Assembly: GCA_016706225.1 (NCBI GenBank)
Contig: JADJKB010000023.1
Span: 31,023-95,022 of the forward strand
DNA from: Myxococcales bacterium
Lineage (GTDB): Bacteria; Myxococcota_A; Polyangia; Polyangiales; Polyangiaceae
DNA: 64,000 bases
Direction of reading: 5' to 3'
The notes under the pieces were generated by a model that did not search any database, was not told the origin of the DNA, and saw only the letters and a list, made by a program, of their open reading frames with translations. The translations under genes were made by a program, and so were the position numbers. Within the stretch, counting starts at the first letter, position 1; each line of letters begins with the position of its first letter. This document shows, piece by piece, positions 20,484 to 29,525 of the stretch.

Positions 20484-20990
20484 ATGAGCGACGAGAGCGC
20501 CGCCGAAGAGACCCAGCAAGAAGCGGCGGTCGAGGCTCGCGACGAGACAGCGGAAGTCGAAGCTCGGGACGAGGAGGCTGCGCCGCCCATCTTGGATCCG
20601 CTCGCGACCGCGGCCGAGGCCGACGTGCTCGCGGTCGAGACCTTCGCCTCGCGTGCGGACTGGCTCGGCAAGGCCAGCTTCGCCGCATCGGCGCTCACGC
20701 TCGTGCTCGCGCTGGTCGCCCTCGCCGGGCGCGCAGACGCTGGCCTCTTTTTCTATCTGGGGCCCTTGGCGCTGGCAAACCTCGCGATCGGTGTCTTCCT
20801 TCGACGTGCGAGCGTTGCGCTGGCGGACGCGGCAAGGACTCGTCTCTCGGGGCGCACCTCACTGATGTCGGGACTGCGCGAGCTGCACAAGGTGCTCGGA
20901 GTGCAGCTCTTGGCCACCGGGTTCCTGGTGTTCTTGCTGGTGGTCGCGCTCTTGGTCGCAGCTGCGTTCCAGCGTGCGACGGAGATCTGA
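20484..20990 (+). CDS. Small membrane protein with acidic N-terminal tail
   Basis: A 168-residue protein. The first 65 residues are rich in Glu/Asp/Ala without hydrophobic stretches. Two hydrophobic helices follow at about 70-105 and a third near the C-terminus (LLATGFLVFLLVVALLVAAA). I do not recognise a family. It is divergent from the GPI-transferase-like operon and convergent with the FGE-like gene, whose stop is 3 bases away. Confidence 0.6.
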   Translation: MSDESAAEETQQEAAVEARDETAEVEARDEEAAPPILDPLATAAEADVLAVETFASRADWLGKASFAASALTLVLALVALAGRADAGLFFYLGPLALANLAIGVFLRRASVALADAARTRLSGRTSLMSGLRELHKVLGVQLLATGFLVFLLVVALLVAAAFQRATEI

Positions 20991-20993
20991 GCT

Positions 20994-21965
20994 TCAGCTC
21001 GGATTGCGCACGCAGCGGAAGCCAAGCCCGGGCACCCGATAGGTCTTCTTCGACCCCGCGCGCCAGGTGACCTTGAGCGCTTCCTTGCTGCGGTTCCAAC
21101 CACCACCGCGGAGAGCCCGCACGTAACACTCACCCGGCACGCTCGGGTGCGCCTGCGGGCTCGGGTCCACGACCTTGCCGTCCGGGTAGCTCACGTAACA
21201 ATCGTTGGTCCACTCCCAGAGGTTACCCCCGAGATCGTAGAGATCGCCCGCGGGCCAGCTGCTTTTGCCCTTCGGGTGGGCCTTGACCTTGCTCGTTCCG
21301 CCGCCGTGACAGCCGACGTCTCCTGCCGGGTCCGAGTGGGGAGAACCGCCCGGCGTGAAGTCGGCCGTGCCGTTGTCACACGTCGGTGTTTCGTCACCCC
21401 AAGGATAGACGCGTCCGTCGCCGTGACCGGCCGCCCACTCGAACTGTGCCTCGCTGGGCAGAGCCTTGCCTGCGCTCTCGCAGAAGTGCTTGGCCTGAGC
21501 GAAGTTCACCATGTTGATCGGATGATCGTCGCGGTGATACTCGGTTCGGAAGTTACTGTTCAGATCGTTGAGCTGAGGAATGGTGCAGGTCCCCGAGTCC
21601 ACGCACTTTCGATAGGCCGCCACCGTCACCTCGGTTGCGTCCATGCAGAACGGTTTGGTGAGCACCACGACGTGCTTCTGGTCCATCGCCCCGCGCACGC
21701 CGCGTCCCATCTTGAAGCCGTCCGCTCCCGTCGCGGGAATGAAGACCTCCGCCGGCGGGCACGCGGCGACGCAGCGCTCCGCCTCACAGCGTTCGATGGA
21801 GCTGCAGGCCGGCGAACAAACCGCAGCAGGTGGCGCCGCACTCGCAGAGGGCAGAGCGGCTGCCGCCGGCTTCGAAGCGGCGCTGGCCGACGGCACCGGT
21901 GAGTCGTGGCCTCCACGGCCGCATCCGGAGAGGCTCACAGCCAAGATCAGCGTGGCTCGACGCAT
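20994..21965 (-). CDS. Formylglycine-generating-enzyme/SUMF1-like lipoprotein
   Basis: A 323-residue lipoprotein (lipobox SLSGC, Cys15) with a SUMF1/FGE-sulfatase domain: FCMDATEVTVAAYRKCV, NMVNFAQAKHFCESAGKALPSEAQFEWAA, DLGGNLWEWTNDCY and RALRGGGW, ending GLGFRCVRNP. The family includes formylglycine-generating enzyme, but most bacterial members with a lipobox are of unknown or regulatory function. ATG (complement of 21963-21965) overlaps the CapA stop as ATGA, so it is translationally coupled to CapA. Confidence 0.78.
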   Translation of the reverse strand: MRRATLILAVSLSGCGRGGHDSPVPSASAASKPAAAALPSASAAPPAAVCSPACSSIERCEAERCVAACPPAEVFIPATGADGFKMGRGVRGAMDQKHVVVLTKPFCMDATEVTVAAYRKCVDSGTCTIPQLNDLNSNFRTEYHRDDHPINMVNFAQAKHFCESAGKALPSEAQFEWAAGHGDGRVYPWGDETPTCDNGTADFTPGGSPHSDPAGDVGCHGGGTSKVKAHPKGKSSWPAGDLYDLGGNLWEWTNDCYVSYPDGKVVDPSPQAHPSVPGECYVRALRGGGWNRSKEALKVTWRAGSKKTYRVPGLGFRCVRNPS

Positions 21966-23143
21966 CACCGCGCGGACCCGGGTTTCTTGGGCGAAATTGG
22001 CATGCAAGAGAGCTCACCCGGCGGCCCGGCCTCGGTGCCTCCGGTGGCGGCGGAGAGCAGCTCGAGGTGCCGCTCGAACGCCTGCTCGCGCGGCACCCGA
22101 GTCTTGCCGCCGAACGGCGTCGGGATGTGTCCGAGAATCGAGTAGGGGCAGGCCTCGACTTCGCGGCGCCCATCAGCGAAAAACGTCACCCTCGCCATGA
22201 AACTCGTTCCCGTCCAAGGGTAATCGCGGTGCATGGCAAAGACCAAATTGCCGAGGCTGTAAAACGCAGGTCTGCCTGCGTGCCACCCCACACCGAGTGG
22301 CACGTGCGGGTGATGGCCGAAGAACGCGTCAGCGCCCGCGCCCATGACCTGCGCAACGAACGAACGGGTCCACTGCATCGGCACGTCCATGTACTCACCA
22401 CCACCGTGGTAGCTGACCAGGACCAGGTCGTTCTCCTTGCGCGCCTTCTTCAGTGGCGCTTCGAGCAGCTTGAACGCCGCCCAGGCCACGTGGTTTCGCG
22501 CGACGTGCTCCTGGATCGGGCCTTGGTTCCAGATGTCCGTCACGGCGAAGACCGCGATGCGAAAACCTTTGATCGTGAGCAGCGTCGGTTCGTACATGCG
22601 ACCCGGTTCGCGCGTGGCCCCGGCGTAGCGCACCTTGGCGCGCTCCAGGTTGGCAATGGTCTGGAAGAACGCGTCTTTTCCGTAGTCCCAGGCGTGATTG
22701 TTGGCGAGGGAGACCAGCTGGATCCCGGCCTGGGCGAGCACGTCGGCGCCGCCGGGTGGACCGGTGAACACCAGGTGGTTGTTCGGATGCTGGGTCTCAC
22801 CCTGCTGCTCACTCAGCTGCGACTCCAGGTTCACGATGCGCAGGTCAGCGCTGGCGAGGAGCGGCGCGATTTCTCGGAACGGAGCGTATTTCGGATCGGC
22901 AATGATGCGCGCCCCTGCGCCGCGACCGAGGTTGACGTCCCCGCCGACCAGGACCACGACCCGATCACTCTTCTTCTCTTCAGCGGCCGCTGGCGGAGCC
23001 GCATCAGCAGGGGGCGCAGGCACAGCGGCGGCACTCGCCGGGGCCGGAACCTGGGCGTCGGGCGTGGCGGAGGGCTCTTTGCGCTCCGCGCAGGCCACGA
23101 GCCCGCCGAGCACGGCGGCCCAGAATCCGAACGATACGCGCAT
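21965..23143 (-). CDS. CapA-family metallophosphatase-like lipoprotein
   Basis: A 392-residue lipoprotein (GGLVAC, Cys18) with an Ala/Pro linker and a CapA/PgsA domain. Seen: GGDVNLGRG, NLESQLS, SLANNHAWDYG, VLVSYHGGGEY and GHHPHVPLG, the conserved metal-binding blocks of the family. CapA proteins take part in poly-gamma-glutamate capsule production or act as calcineurin-like phosphoesterases; no capB/capC neighbours are present, so an enzymatic envelope role is likelier. It is first in a two-gene unit with the FGE-like gene. Confidence 0.8.
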   Translation of the reverse strand: MRVSFGFWAAVLGGLVACAERKEPSATPDAQVPAPASAAAVPAPPADAAPPAAAEEKKSDRVVVLVGGDVNLGRGAGARIIADPKYAPFREIAPLLASADLRIVNLESQLSEQQGETQHPNNHLVFTGPPGGADVLAQAGIQLVSLANNHAWDYGKDAFFQTIANLERAKVRYAGATREPGRMYEPTLLTIKGFRIAVFAVTDIWNQGPIQEHVARNHVAWAAFKLLEAPLKKARKENDLVLVSYHGGGEYMDVPMQWTRSFVAQVMGAGADAFFGHHPHVPLGVGWHAGRPAFYSLGNLVFAMHRDYPWTGTSFMARVTFFADGRREVEACPYSILGHIPTPFGGKTRVPREQAFERHLELLSAATGGTEAGPPGELSCMPISPKKPGSAR

Positions 23144-23229
23144 GAGTGTGAGCCGGATAATTCTGGCATTTCACCGAGCCCGAGGCCCGTTTGTGGATCG
23201 AATCGGCGGAGCGCGGGACAATCGTGCGC

Positions 23230-24759
23230 ATGCGCCGTCTCGTGCTCACCGGTGTGTTCGTGTTGGCTGCATGTGCGGCCAGCCGTGCGCCGGAGGCGAA
23301 GCCGCCAGCATCGAGCCAGAGCACGGCTTCGCACTTCGTCGCAAACACGACGCCACGCGCCGAGACGGCAAGCGCCGCCGCCGCGCCGAATGACGTCGCG
23401 CTCTCGCCCGCTGATTTCTTCGGCGCCGACTACCCGAGGGCAAAAGCGCGAGCGCCGGGCAGCGGAGTCGGTTCGCTGACGTGGGGCACCTGGATCCAGC
23501 CTGGGCCCCGCGCTGGCTCCTTGCCCCTCGGCAGCATTCGGCAAGGCGGCACTCTCCCGCTTCTGGACTCCGAAATCTTGCCGGGCAACGGCAGCTGCCC
23601 ACGCTTCGTCAAGGTCGAGGGAGGCTTCGTGTGTGCCGGGCCTCGCGCCACCCTCGACATGAATTCACGCTGGCTGACGGCGGGCGCGTGGACGGAGCCG
23701 GCGCCGGGTGTGATGCCGTACCAGTACGCGCTCTCGGTGGGCACGCCCATGCTGACCCGGCCCCTGCCAGCGGAGAAGATGTTGTGGAAGACCGGCGCCC
23801 GCGACCGACCGCCGATGCGCGGTTGGAACGCTGGACATGACGAGCTCGCCGAGGACGAACCCATCGCACCCAACGGTCCGATCCCTGATTTTCTGAAGGA
23901 CGGCGGTCAGGTCCCGACGCCCTGGGGTGAACCCAAGGGGTCCTTCTTCAAGATGATCCCCGCGGGAACCATGCTCGCGTACACCCGCGCCTTCGAGGCC
24001 TTCGGCGAGACGTGGGTGCTCTCTACCAACATGAGTGTGATCCCGGCGCGCGGCTTGAAACGCTTCCGTGTGTCGACGTTCCACGGCGTCGAGCTCGACA
24101 AGGGCACCCAGCTGCCTCTGGCGTGGATGCGCAAGACCCCGAGACCGAAGTGGAGAAAGTCAGCGCAAGGTTTCGAGGCGACGGGCGAGACCTGGCCGGT
24201 CAAGACCTGGGTCGCTCTGACCGGTCGCGAAGAGGAGAGCGACAAGCGCCGCTTCCTGGAGACCCGTGAGGCGGGTGTGTTCCTCGAACGGTCCGACGCC
24301 ACGCTGGTGGAAGCGCGGCCAAAGCCACCGTGGGAGACGAAGGGCACCGGCAAGTGGCTGCACGTTCGGGTCAACCGCGGCACGCTGACCGCCTATGAAG
24401 GGCCGAAGCCGGTGTTCACGACTCTGATCTCACCCGGCCAGAAGGACGCCACTCCGTATGGGCGTTATTTCGTCGAGAGCAAACATCACTTCTCGACCAT
24501 GAGCACCGCGAAGGGTGAGGCCGCCGGGTTCTTCATCGCCGACGTGCCCTGGACCATCTACTTCAAGCGCCCGTACGCGATTCACGCGAGTTACTGGCAC
24601 GAAGATTTCGGCGAGCGCAAGAGCGGCGGCTGCATCAACCTGTCGCCGCTCGACGCGCACCGCGTCTTTCAGTGGGTCACACCCGACCTGCCCCAAGGCT
24701 GGGACACCGTGCAGGCGCCCGCCAAGGGTGACACCACGTTCGTGTTGGTCGAGGGCTGA
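23230..24759 (+). CDS. L,D-transpeptidase (YkuD) lipoprotein
   Basis: A 509-residue lipoprotein (VLAAC, Cys15). Residues from about 380 to the end form the YkuD catalytic domain: WLHVRVNRGTLTAYEG, TPYGRYFV, IHASYWH and the active-site SGGCIN with Cys468. These enzymes make 3-3 cross-links in peptidoglycan or attach proteins to it, acting in the periplasm. The long N-terminal part has W-rich segments but no domain I can name. ATG 23230 is chosen because it directly begins the signal peptide. Confidence 0.85.
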   Translation: MRRLVLTGVFVLAACAASRAPEAKPPASSQSTASHFVANTTPRAETASAAAAPNDVALSPADFFGADYPRAKARAPGSGVGSLTWGTWIQPGPRAGSLPLGSIRQGGTLPLLDSEILPGNGSCPRFVKVEGGFVCAGPRATLDMNSRWLTAGAWTEPAPGVMPYQYALSVGTPMLTRPLPAEKMLWKTGARDRPPMRGWNAGHDELAEDEPIAPNGPIPDFLKDGGQVPTPWGEPKGSFFKMIPAGTMLAYTRAFEAFGETWVLSTNMSVIPARGLKRFRVSTFHGVELDKGTQLPLAWMRKTPRPKWRKSAQGFEATGETWPVKTWVALTGREEESDKRRFLETREAGVFLERSDATLVEARPKPPWETKGTGKWLHVRVNRGTLTAYEGPKPVFTTLISPGQKDATPYGRYFVESKHHFSTMSTAKGEAAGFFIADVPWTIYFKRPYAIHASYWHEDFGERKSGGCINLSPLDAHRVFQWVTPDLPQGWDTVQAPAKGDTTFVLVEG

Positions 24760-24778
24760 GCCGCGCGTCGCCGCGCGC

Positions 24779-25657
24779 TCAGTGCAGTGTGCCGGTGAAG
24801 AACAGCGTGAACGCGGTGGTGTTGTAGTCGGCCTTCACCGAGTCCTTGTCGTACTTCAGGGGTGCGTACATGAACCGGAGCTCCGGCCCGAGGCTCCACT
24901 GCTCACCGACCCAGAAGTCGTACCCACCGCCGATGCCAAACACCGCGCCGGACGGCTTCTCGTTGTTGTTGCTGTTGTTATTGTTGTTGTCGTTGTCGTC
25001 GAGCTGACCAAAACCGATCAACGCTTGCAGGTATCCACCCGACGTCGCGTCGAAGTAGTACTGGCCGAACAGTCCGAACACCGAGAAGGTGAGGGTCTCG
25101 TCCTTGGTGTCGATCTTCGTGCCGTCGAGCTCGAAGTCGGGCTCCGACACACCATGACCCAAGAGCGCGCCGCCGAGCACGAAGCCGGGGGCGATCGTGC
25201 CACCGATCATCAACCCCAAACCCACGCCACTACCCTTGATGCTGCCGCTGAGCTCGACGGGATCGGTAACCTCGATCTTGGTGTTGACGTACGCGTACCC
25301 GAGCCCCATGCGCAGGAAGAACCCGTCGTGCTCATGCACGCCCACCGGCTGTCGCGCCATGGGCGGCGGTGGCTCACCCTGGGCGGGATAACCGTAGTAG
25401 CCGGGTGGCGGTGCGCCCTGCGGAGGCGGTGCGCCGGGTTGCCCGTAGGCCGCAGGCGGCGGCGGCTGACCAGCGGGAGGCTGCGCCGGTTGTGTGGGCG
25501 GCGGCGGAGGCGGAGGCGGTGCCGGTTCACCCGCGGGGGGTGGCGGCGGAGGCGGTGGCGGTGGAGGCGGCTCGCCCTGCGCCAGGGCGCCCGCACCAAA
25601 TCCCATCAGCGCCACGAACACCAGACTGCCGACCAAGCTTCGATGTGAAAGCCGCAT
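24779..25657 (-). CDS. Outer-membrane beta-barrel protein with Pro-rich N-terminus
   Basis: A 292-residue exported protein. Cleavable signal to about residue 27 (GAGALAQ), then a 90-residue run of Pro/Gly/Gln, then alternating amphipathic strands with aromatic girdle residues (FFLRMGLGYAYVNT, GIGGGYDFWVGEQWSLGPELRF) ending in a beta-barrel-like strand. A poly-Asn loop (DNDNNNNNNS) lies at 24957-25005. The ribosome site GGGAGGT sits 8 bases before ATG (complement of 25655-25657). Function unknown; the layout resembles the protein at 30921-31868. Confidence 0.72.
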   Translation of the reverse strand: MRLSHRSLVGSLVFVALMGFGAGALAQGEPPPPPPPPPPPPAGEPAPPPPPPPPTQPAQPPAGQPPPPAAYGQPGAPPPQGAPPPGYYGYPAQGEPPPPMARQPVGVHEHDGFFLRMGLGYAYVNTKIEVTDPVELSGSIKGSGVGLGLMIGGTIAPGFVLGGALLGHGVSEPDFELDGTKIDTKDETLTFSVFGLFGQYYFDATSGGYLQALIGFGQLDDNDNNNNNSNNNEKPSGAVFGIGGGYDFWVGEQWSLGPELRFMYAPLKYDKDSVKADYNTTAFTLFFTGTLH

Positions 25658-25832
25658 TCTCACTACCTCCCGGGGGTCCGAGCCTCCTGCACATGATGGG
25701 CGCTCGTCAACAGCAGGCTCGCTGCCCGGCGGAGGTCGCACGCCAAAATACGCCGGTCGATCGCCTCGCAGCGACGCGGCATCGCACGCCTCAGCGCTCC
25801 GGCAGGCAGCGAAGCGCTGCATCGACGAACGG

Positions 25833-26132
25833 ATGTCGCGCGCCGCTGCTCCAGGCGGCTGGCAGGTTCTGGCCTTCGCCAAGGACCGCGGCGCGTTCTA
25901 TTACCTGCTCTACCTGCTGCCGCTCGGGGCGCTAGCGGCCGGTCTGCTCGCATGGGTCGACCGGCGCACGGCTGGCACCCTCGCCATGCTGGTGGGCGGC
26001 GCTTTTCTCGGCTGGGGAGCGCTCGAGGTGCTGCGCGTGCTGTACGCCACTACTTTTGCGGGGGTTTGGCTCACGGCCCTCGGCGCGCTGGTGCTGTTCG
26101 TGGCGGGCGTCGAGACCAGGTCCCGGGCGTGA
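25833..26132 (+). CDS. Small two- to three-helix membrane protein
   Basis: A 99-residue protein beginning MSRAAAPGGW, with hydrophobic segments at about 22-40, 46-64 and 70-92 and charged loops. It has no family I recognise. It ends 44 bases before zwf and may be transcribed with it. Confidence 0.55.
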   Translation: MSRAAAPGGWQVLAFAKDRGAFYYLLYLLPLGALAAGLLAWVDRRTAGTLAMLVGGAFLGWGALEVLRVLYATTFAGVWLTALGALVLFVAGVETRSRA

Positions 26133-26176
26133 CGCTTGCGGGCGCTGTTCGGGCCAGCGACCATCCCACGACTCGC

Positions 26177-27730
26177 ATGACAGCCGTTCCCCCGTCTGAA
26201 AACCCACTGCGTGCAGGCATGCTCGAAGAGCTCAGTGTGGAGCCTTGCGCTCTCGTGATCTTCGGAGCCAGCGGTGATCTCACCGGCCGCAAGCTCTTGC
26301 CGGGGGTGTACGCCCTGGCAAAAAACCGCATGCTCCCCAGCGCGTTCGCGGTGGTCGGTTTCGCTCGGCGTCCGATCAGCGACGCCGAGTTCCGCGACAA
26401 GATGAAGAGCTCGGTCCAGAAGTACGCGCGCTCGCAGCCGCTGGACGAACCGGTCTGGGACGATCTGGCGCGGGGCATGCGCTACGTGCAAGGAGCGTTC
26501 GACGACGCGACCGCGTACCGGAAGCTGAAGGAGACCCTGGAGGAGCTCGACCGCACCCGAGGCACCGCCGGCGGGCGCACCTTCTACCTGGCCGTCCCTC
26601 CGGACGCCGTGCGGGGCATCGTCGAACAGCTGGTCGAAGCGGGGCTGTGCCCGCGACCCGACGGCCCGGGCACTCCGTACGCGCGGGTGATCGTCGAGAA
26701 ACCCTTCGGGGTGGATCTGGCCTCGGCCAAGCAGCTCAATCGTGACCTCCTGGGGCTCCTGGACGAGCGCCAGGTGTTTCGCATCGATCACTACCTGGGC
26801 AAAGAGACGGTGCAGAACCTGCTGGTGCTGCGCTTCGGCAACACGATCTTCGAGCCGCTGTGGAATCGCAGCCACGTGTCTCACGTCGAGCTGACGGTGG
26901 CGGAGCACATTGGCATGGAAGGCCGGGGCAAGTTCTACGAGCAGACGGGCTTGATGCGCGACATCGTGCAAAACCACACGCTGCAGCTGTTGTCCCTGGT
27001 CGCCATGGAAGCGCCCGTCGCCTGGGACGCCGACGCCGTACGCGACGAGAAGGTGAAGGCCCTGCGCGCTCTGCGGCAGATCCGCAGCATCGAAGAGATC
27101 CGCACGAGCACGCTGCGAGGACAGTACGCCGGAGGCGTCGTCCGGGGTGACGCCGTGCCCGGCTACCGCGAGGAGCCCGACGTCGCTGGGGCGAGCAGCG
27201 TCGAGACCTACGTCGCGATCGAGGCGCGCGTGGAGAACTGGCGCTGGGCGGGAGTGCCGTTCTACATCCGCGCTGGCAAACGCCTGGCAAAACGCGTCAC
27301 CGAAATCGGGCTGCACTTCCGGCCGCTGCCCCACCCGCTGTTCGACGAGAGCACCCTCGGGCTCAGGCAACCGAACTCGTTGGTGCTGCGCATTCAGCCG
27401 GACGAGGGCATCGCACTCCGGTTTGCCAGCAAGATCCCCGGCCAAGGCGTCGCGATGCGGGACGTTGCCATGGATTTTCGCTACGGCACCGCGTTCGGGC
27501 ACGAGAGCCCCGAGGCCTACGAGCGGCTCCTGCTCGACACGATGCGAGGCGATGCGACGCTCTTCACGCGTCACGACGAGGTCGAGGCGCAGTGGTCGTT
27601 CGTCGATCCGATCCTGGCGGCATGGCGGGACAACGCGGCGCTCCTGGCGAGCTACCCGGCTGGCGGCTGGGGACCCGCGGAATCCGACGCGATGCTGGCG
27701 CGGAACGGGCACCACTGGAGCAAACCGTGA
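26177..27730 (+). CDS. zwf: Glucose-6-phosphate 1-dehydrogenase
   Basis: A 517-residue first enzyme of the oxidative pentose-phosphate pathway: glucose-6-phosphate plus NADP gives 6-phosphogluconolactone. Seen: the dinucleotide motif GASGDLTGRKL (30-40), the active-site motif RIDHYLGKE (202-210) and RAGKRL near the middle. The length is normal (480-520). ATG 26177 is chosen; ATG 26219 is also possible. The stop overlaps the GTG of the opcA-like gene, so zwf, opcA-like and pgl form one operon. Confidence 0.95.
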   Translation: MTAVPPSENPLRAGMLEELSVEPCALVIFGASGDLTGRKLLPGVYALAKNRMLPSAFAVVGFARRPISDAEFRDKMKSSVQKYARSQPLDEPVWDDLARGMRYVQGAFDDATAYRKLKETLEELDRTRGTAGGRTFYLAVPPDAVRGIVEQLVEAGLCPRPDGPGTPYARVIVEKPFGVDLASAKQLNRDLLGLLDERQVFRIDHYLGKETVQNLLVLRFGNTIFEPLWNRSHVSHVELTVAEHIGMEGRGKFYEQTGLMRDIVQNHTLQLLSLVAMEAPVAWDADAVRDEKVKALRALRQIRSIEEIRTSTLRGQYAGGVVRGDAVPGYREEPDVAGASSVETYVAIEARVENWRWAGVPFYIRAGKRLAKRVTEIGLHFRPLPHPLFDESTLGLRQPNSLVLRIQPDEGIALRFASKIPGQGVAMRDVAMDFRYGTAFGHESPEAYERLLLDTMRGDATLFTRHDEVEAQWSFVDPILAAWRDNAALLASYPAGGWGPAESDAMLARNGHHWSKP

Positions 27731-28768
27731 CCGTGCGCGTGAGCGACTCACTCTCCCGCATCGAGCGCGAGCTGGGCGCCCTGTGGCAGCCGGATGCCTC
27801 GGGACAGATCAAACCCCACGCCACCACGCTCAACCTGATCGCAGTTCACGGTCAGCGCGAGCCATCGTTCCTGGAGACGCTCGACGACGTCGCGGCTCGG
27901 CTCGGCGCGCACGTTCATCGTGAGTGTGGAGGGTCGCCTCGAACCGCGGGCCCTCGACGCCGAGGTGTCGGCCGTCTGCCGCGTGGAGCCGGGTACGCTT
28001 CGAGAGGCGGTGTGCGCCGAGCGGGTGAGCCTGACGTTCGGCGCACTCCTGGGCAAACGCGCGGCGTCGATCCTCGCTTCGCTGATCGAAGCGTCGCTGC
28101 CCACGGCGTTGTTCGTCGGTCCCGGCGCACCCGCCGCGGTGGTCGAGGCCCTGTGCCCCGAGGCGGGGGTCGTCGTGCTCGACAGCGCCGAGCTCGGCCT
28201 CGAGCGCGCGGCCAAGCTCGCGGGACTGGGGCAGGCAAAAATCCACGATCTTGCCTTCATTCGCGGCCGGCGCTCGCGGGAAATGCTGGCGCGGGTGTTC
28301 GACGACTGCGGTCTGCGCCCGGCGCTCGGTCGGATCCGAGCGATTGACATCGTGCACGCCGAGCGCCCGGGGCACGTCGGCGCGGGCGTCGAAGCGGAGC
28401 TGCTGATCGCGTGGCTCGCGGCGCGGCTCGGCTGGGATGCGTCGCTCCGCGACAAGAGCGGAACGCCGGTTCACGTCAGTGTGCAGAGTGCAACGCGAGA
28501 CGGCGTGTTGCCGGGCTGCCTGCTCTTGGTGGTGTTGCACGCGGAGCTGGACGCAGGCCCGCTCGAAGCTCGCATCGAGCGCAGCGCCGATGGGGAGCAC
28601 CTGTCGTTGACCGTGAGCTCACCGGGCGCGTCGGACCAAGTGCGTCGCTTTTCGGTCCCCCGGCGCGACGATGCGGAGCTGGTCGAGCGCGCGATCCGCA
28701 GCTTTCGAGACGACGAGCTGGTGCGAGAGGCGCTCGCGTTTGCCAAGGAATGGAAATCTCATGCCTGA
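27727..28768 (+). pseudogene. opcA: OpcA-like glucose-6-phosphate dehydrogenase assembly protein, frameshifted
   Basis: GTG 27727 starts a frame (TVRVSDSLSRIERELGALW) that fits the OpcA N-terminus, including HATTLNLIAV and DDVAARLGAHV. Near 27915-27920 the sensible reading shifts one frame (VSVEGRLEPRALDAEV) and continues intact to 28768. Each half alone is incomplete, and together they make about 347 residues of the right order. OpcA helps assemble or activate Zwf, and the position between zwf and pgl fits. The shift may be a sequencing indel or a real inactivation. Confidence 0.7.
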
Positions 28769-29459
28769 AATTCTGGTGACGAACGACGCCGGTGAGCTCG
28801 CCGAGCAGGCCCGAACGCTGGCCTCCACCATCATCGCAACCGCCATCGACCAGCGCGGTGTTGCCAACATCGCGCTCTCCGGCGGCTCCACGCCGGGCGA
28901 GACGTATCGACTCCTGGCTGAGAGCGGTCTCGACATCGAACACTGCCGCTGGTTCTTCGTCGACGAGCGCTGTGTTGCTCCCGACAACGAACGCAGCAAC
29001 TACCGGGCAGCTCGTCGTGAGCTGTTCGAGTCTGCAAAGATCTCGGACGCTCACGTCTTCCGCATGCTGGGTGAGCTGGGCGCGGAGGCCGGGGCGCGTG
29101 CCTACACGGAGGTGCTCGACGCCGAGCTCGGTGCGGGGGCACCCATGGACCTGGTGATTGCTGGCCTCGGCAACGACGGGCACACCGCGTCGCTCTTTCC
29201 CGGCACCGGCGCCGTGCGTTTGCCCGGACGTGTCGTTGCCGTGACCCCAGGCGGAGAGCTCGAGCCGCGCATCAGCCTCGGGCGCGACATGCTGCTCGCG
29301 TCGCGGCGAGTGCTGCTATTGGTCAGTGGCGCTGGCAAACGCTCCGCCCTGGTCCAGGCCCTCGCGGCCGGGGACGAGGACGTGATCCCCGCGCGCATTT
29401 ACCTCGCTGCGCCAGCCGGCGTCGTGACGGTGATCATGGACGCCGCCGCTCAGGGCTGA
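28761..29459 (+). CDS. pgl: 6-phosphogluconolactonase
   Basis: A 232-residue cytosolic enzyme that hydrolyses 6-phosphogluconolactone, the step after Zwf. Seen: ALSGGSTPGETY, WFFVDERCVAPDNERSNY and GLGNDGHTASLFPG, the three signature blocks of the DevB/Pgl family. The ATG overlaps the 3' end of the opcA-like gene by 8 bases, indicating translational coupling in the pentose-phosphate operon. Confidence 0.93.
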   Translation: MPEILVTNDAGELAEQARTLASTIIATAIDQRGVANIALSGGSTPGETYRLLAESGLDIEHCRWFFVDERCVAPDNERSNYRAARRELFESAKISDAHVFRMLGELGAEAGARAYTEVLDAELGAGAPMDLVIAGLGNDGHTASLFPGTGAVRLPGRVVAVTPGGELEPRISLGRDMLLASRRVLLLVSGAGKRSALVQALAAGDEDVIPARIYLAAPAGVVTVIMDAAAQG

Positions 29460-29525
29460 CCCGCGTGGGAGGCTGCGCTCGGGCGGCTCGACAGCCCGGA
29501 CGATGGACGCTAATTGAGCCGCATC

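Noticed and set aside
25910..27751. 613-codon minus-strand frame
   Set aside because: Shadow of zwf, which has all expected catalytic motifs.
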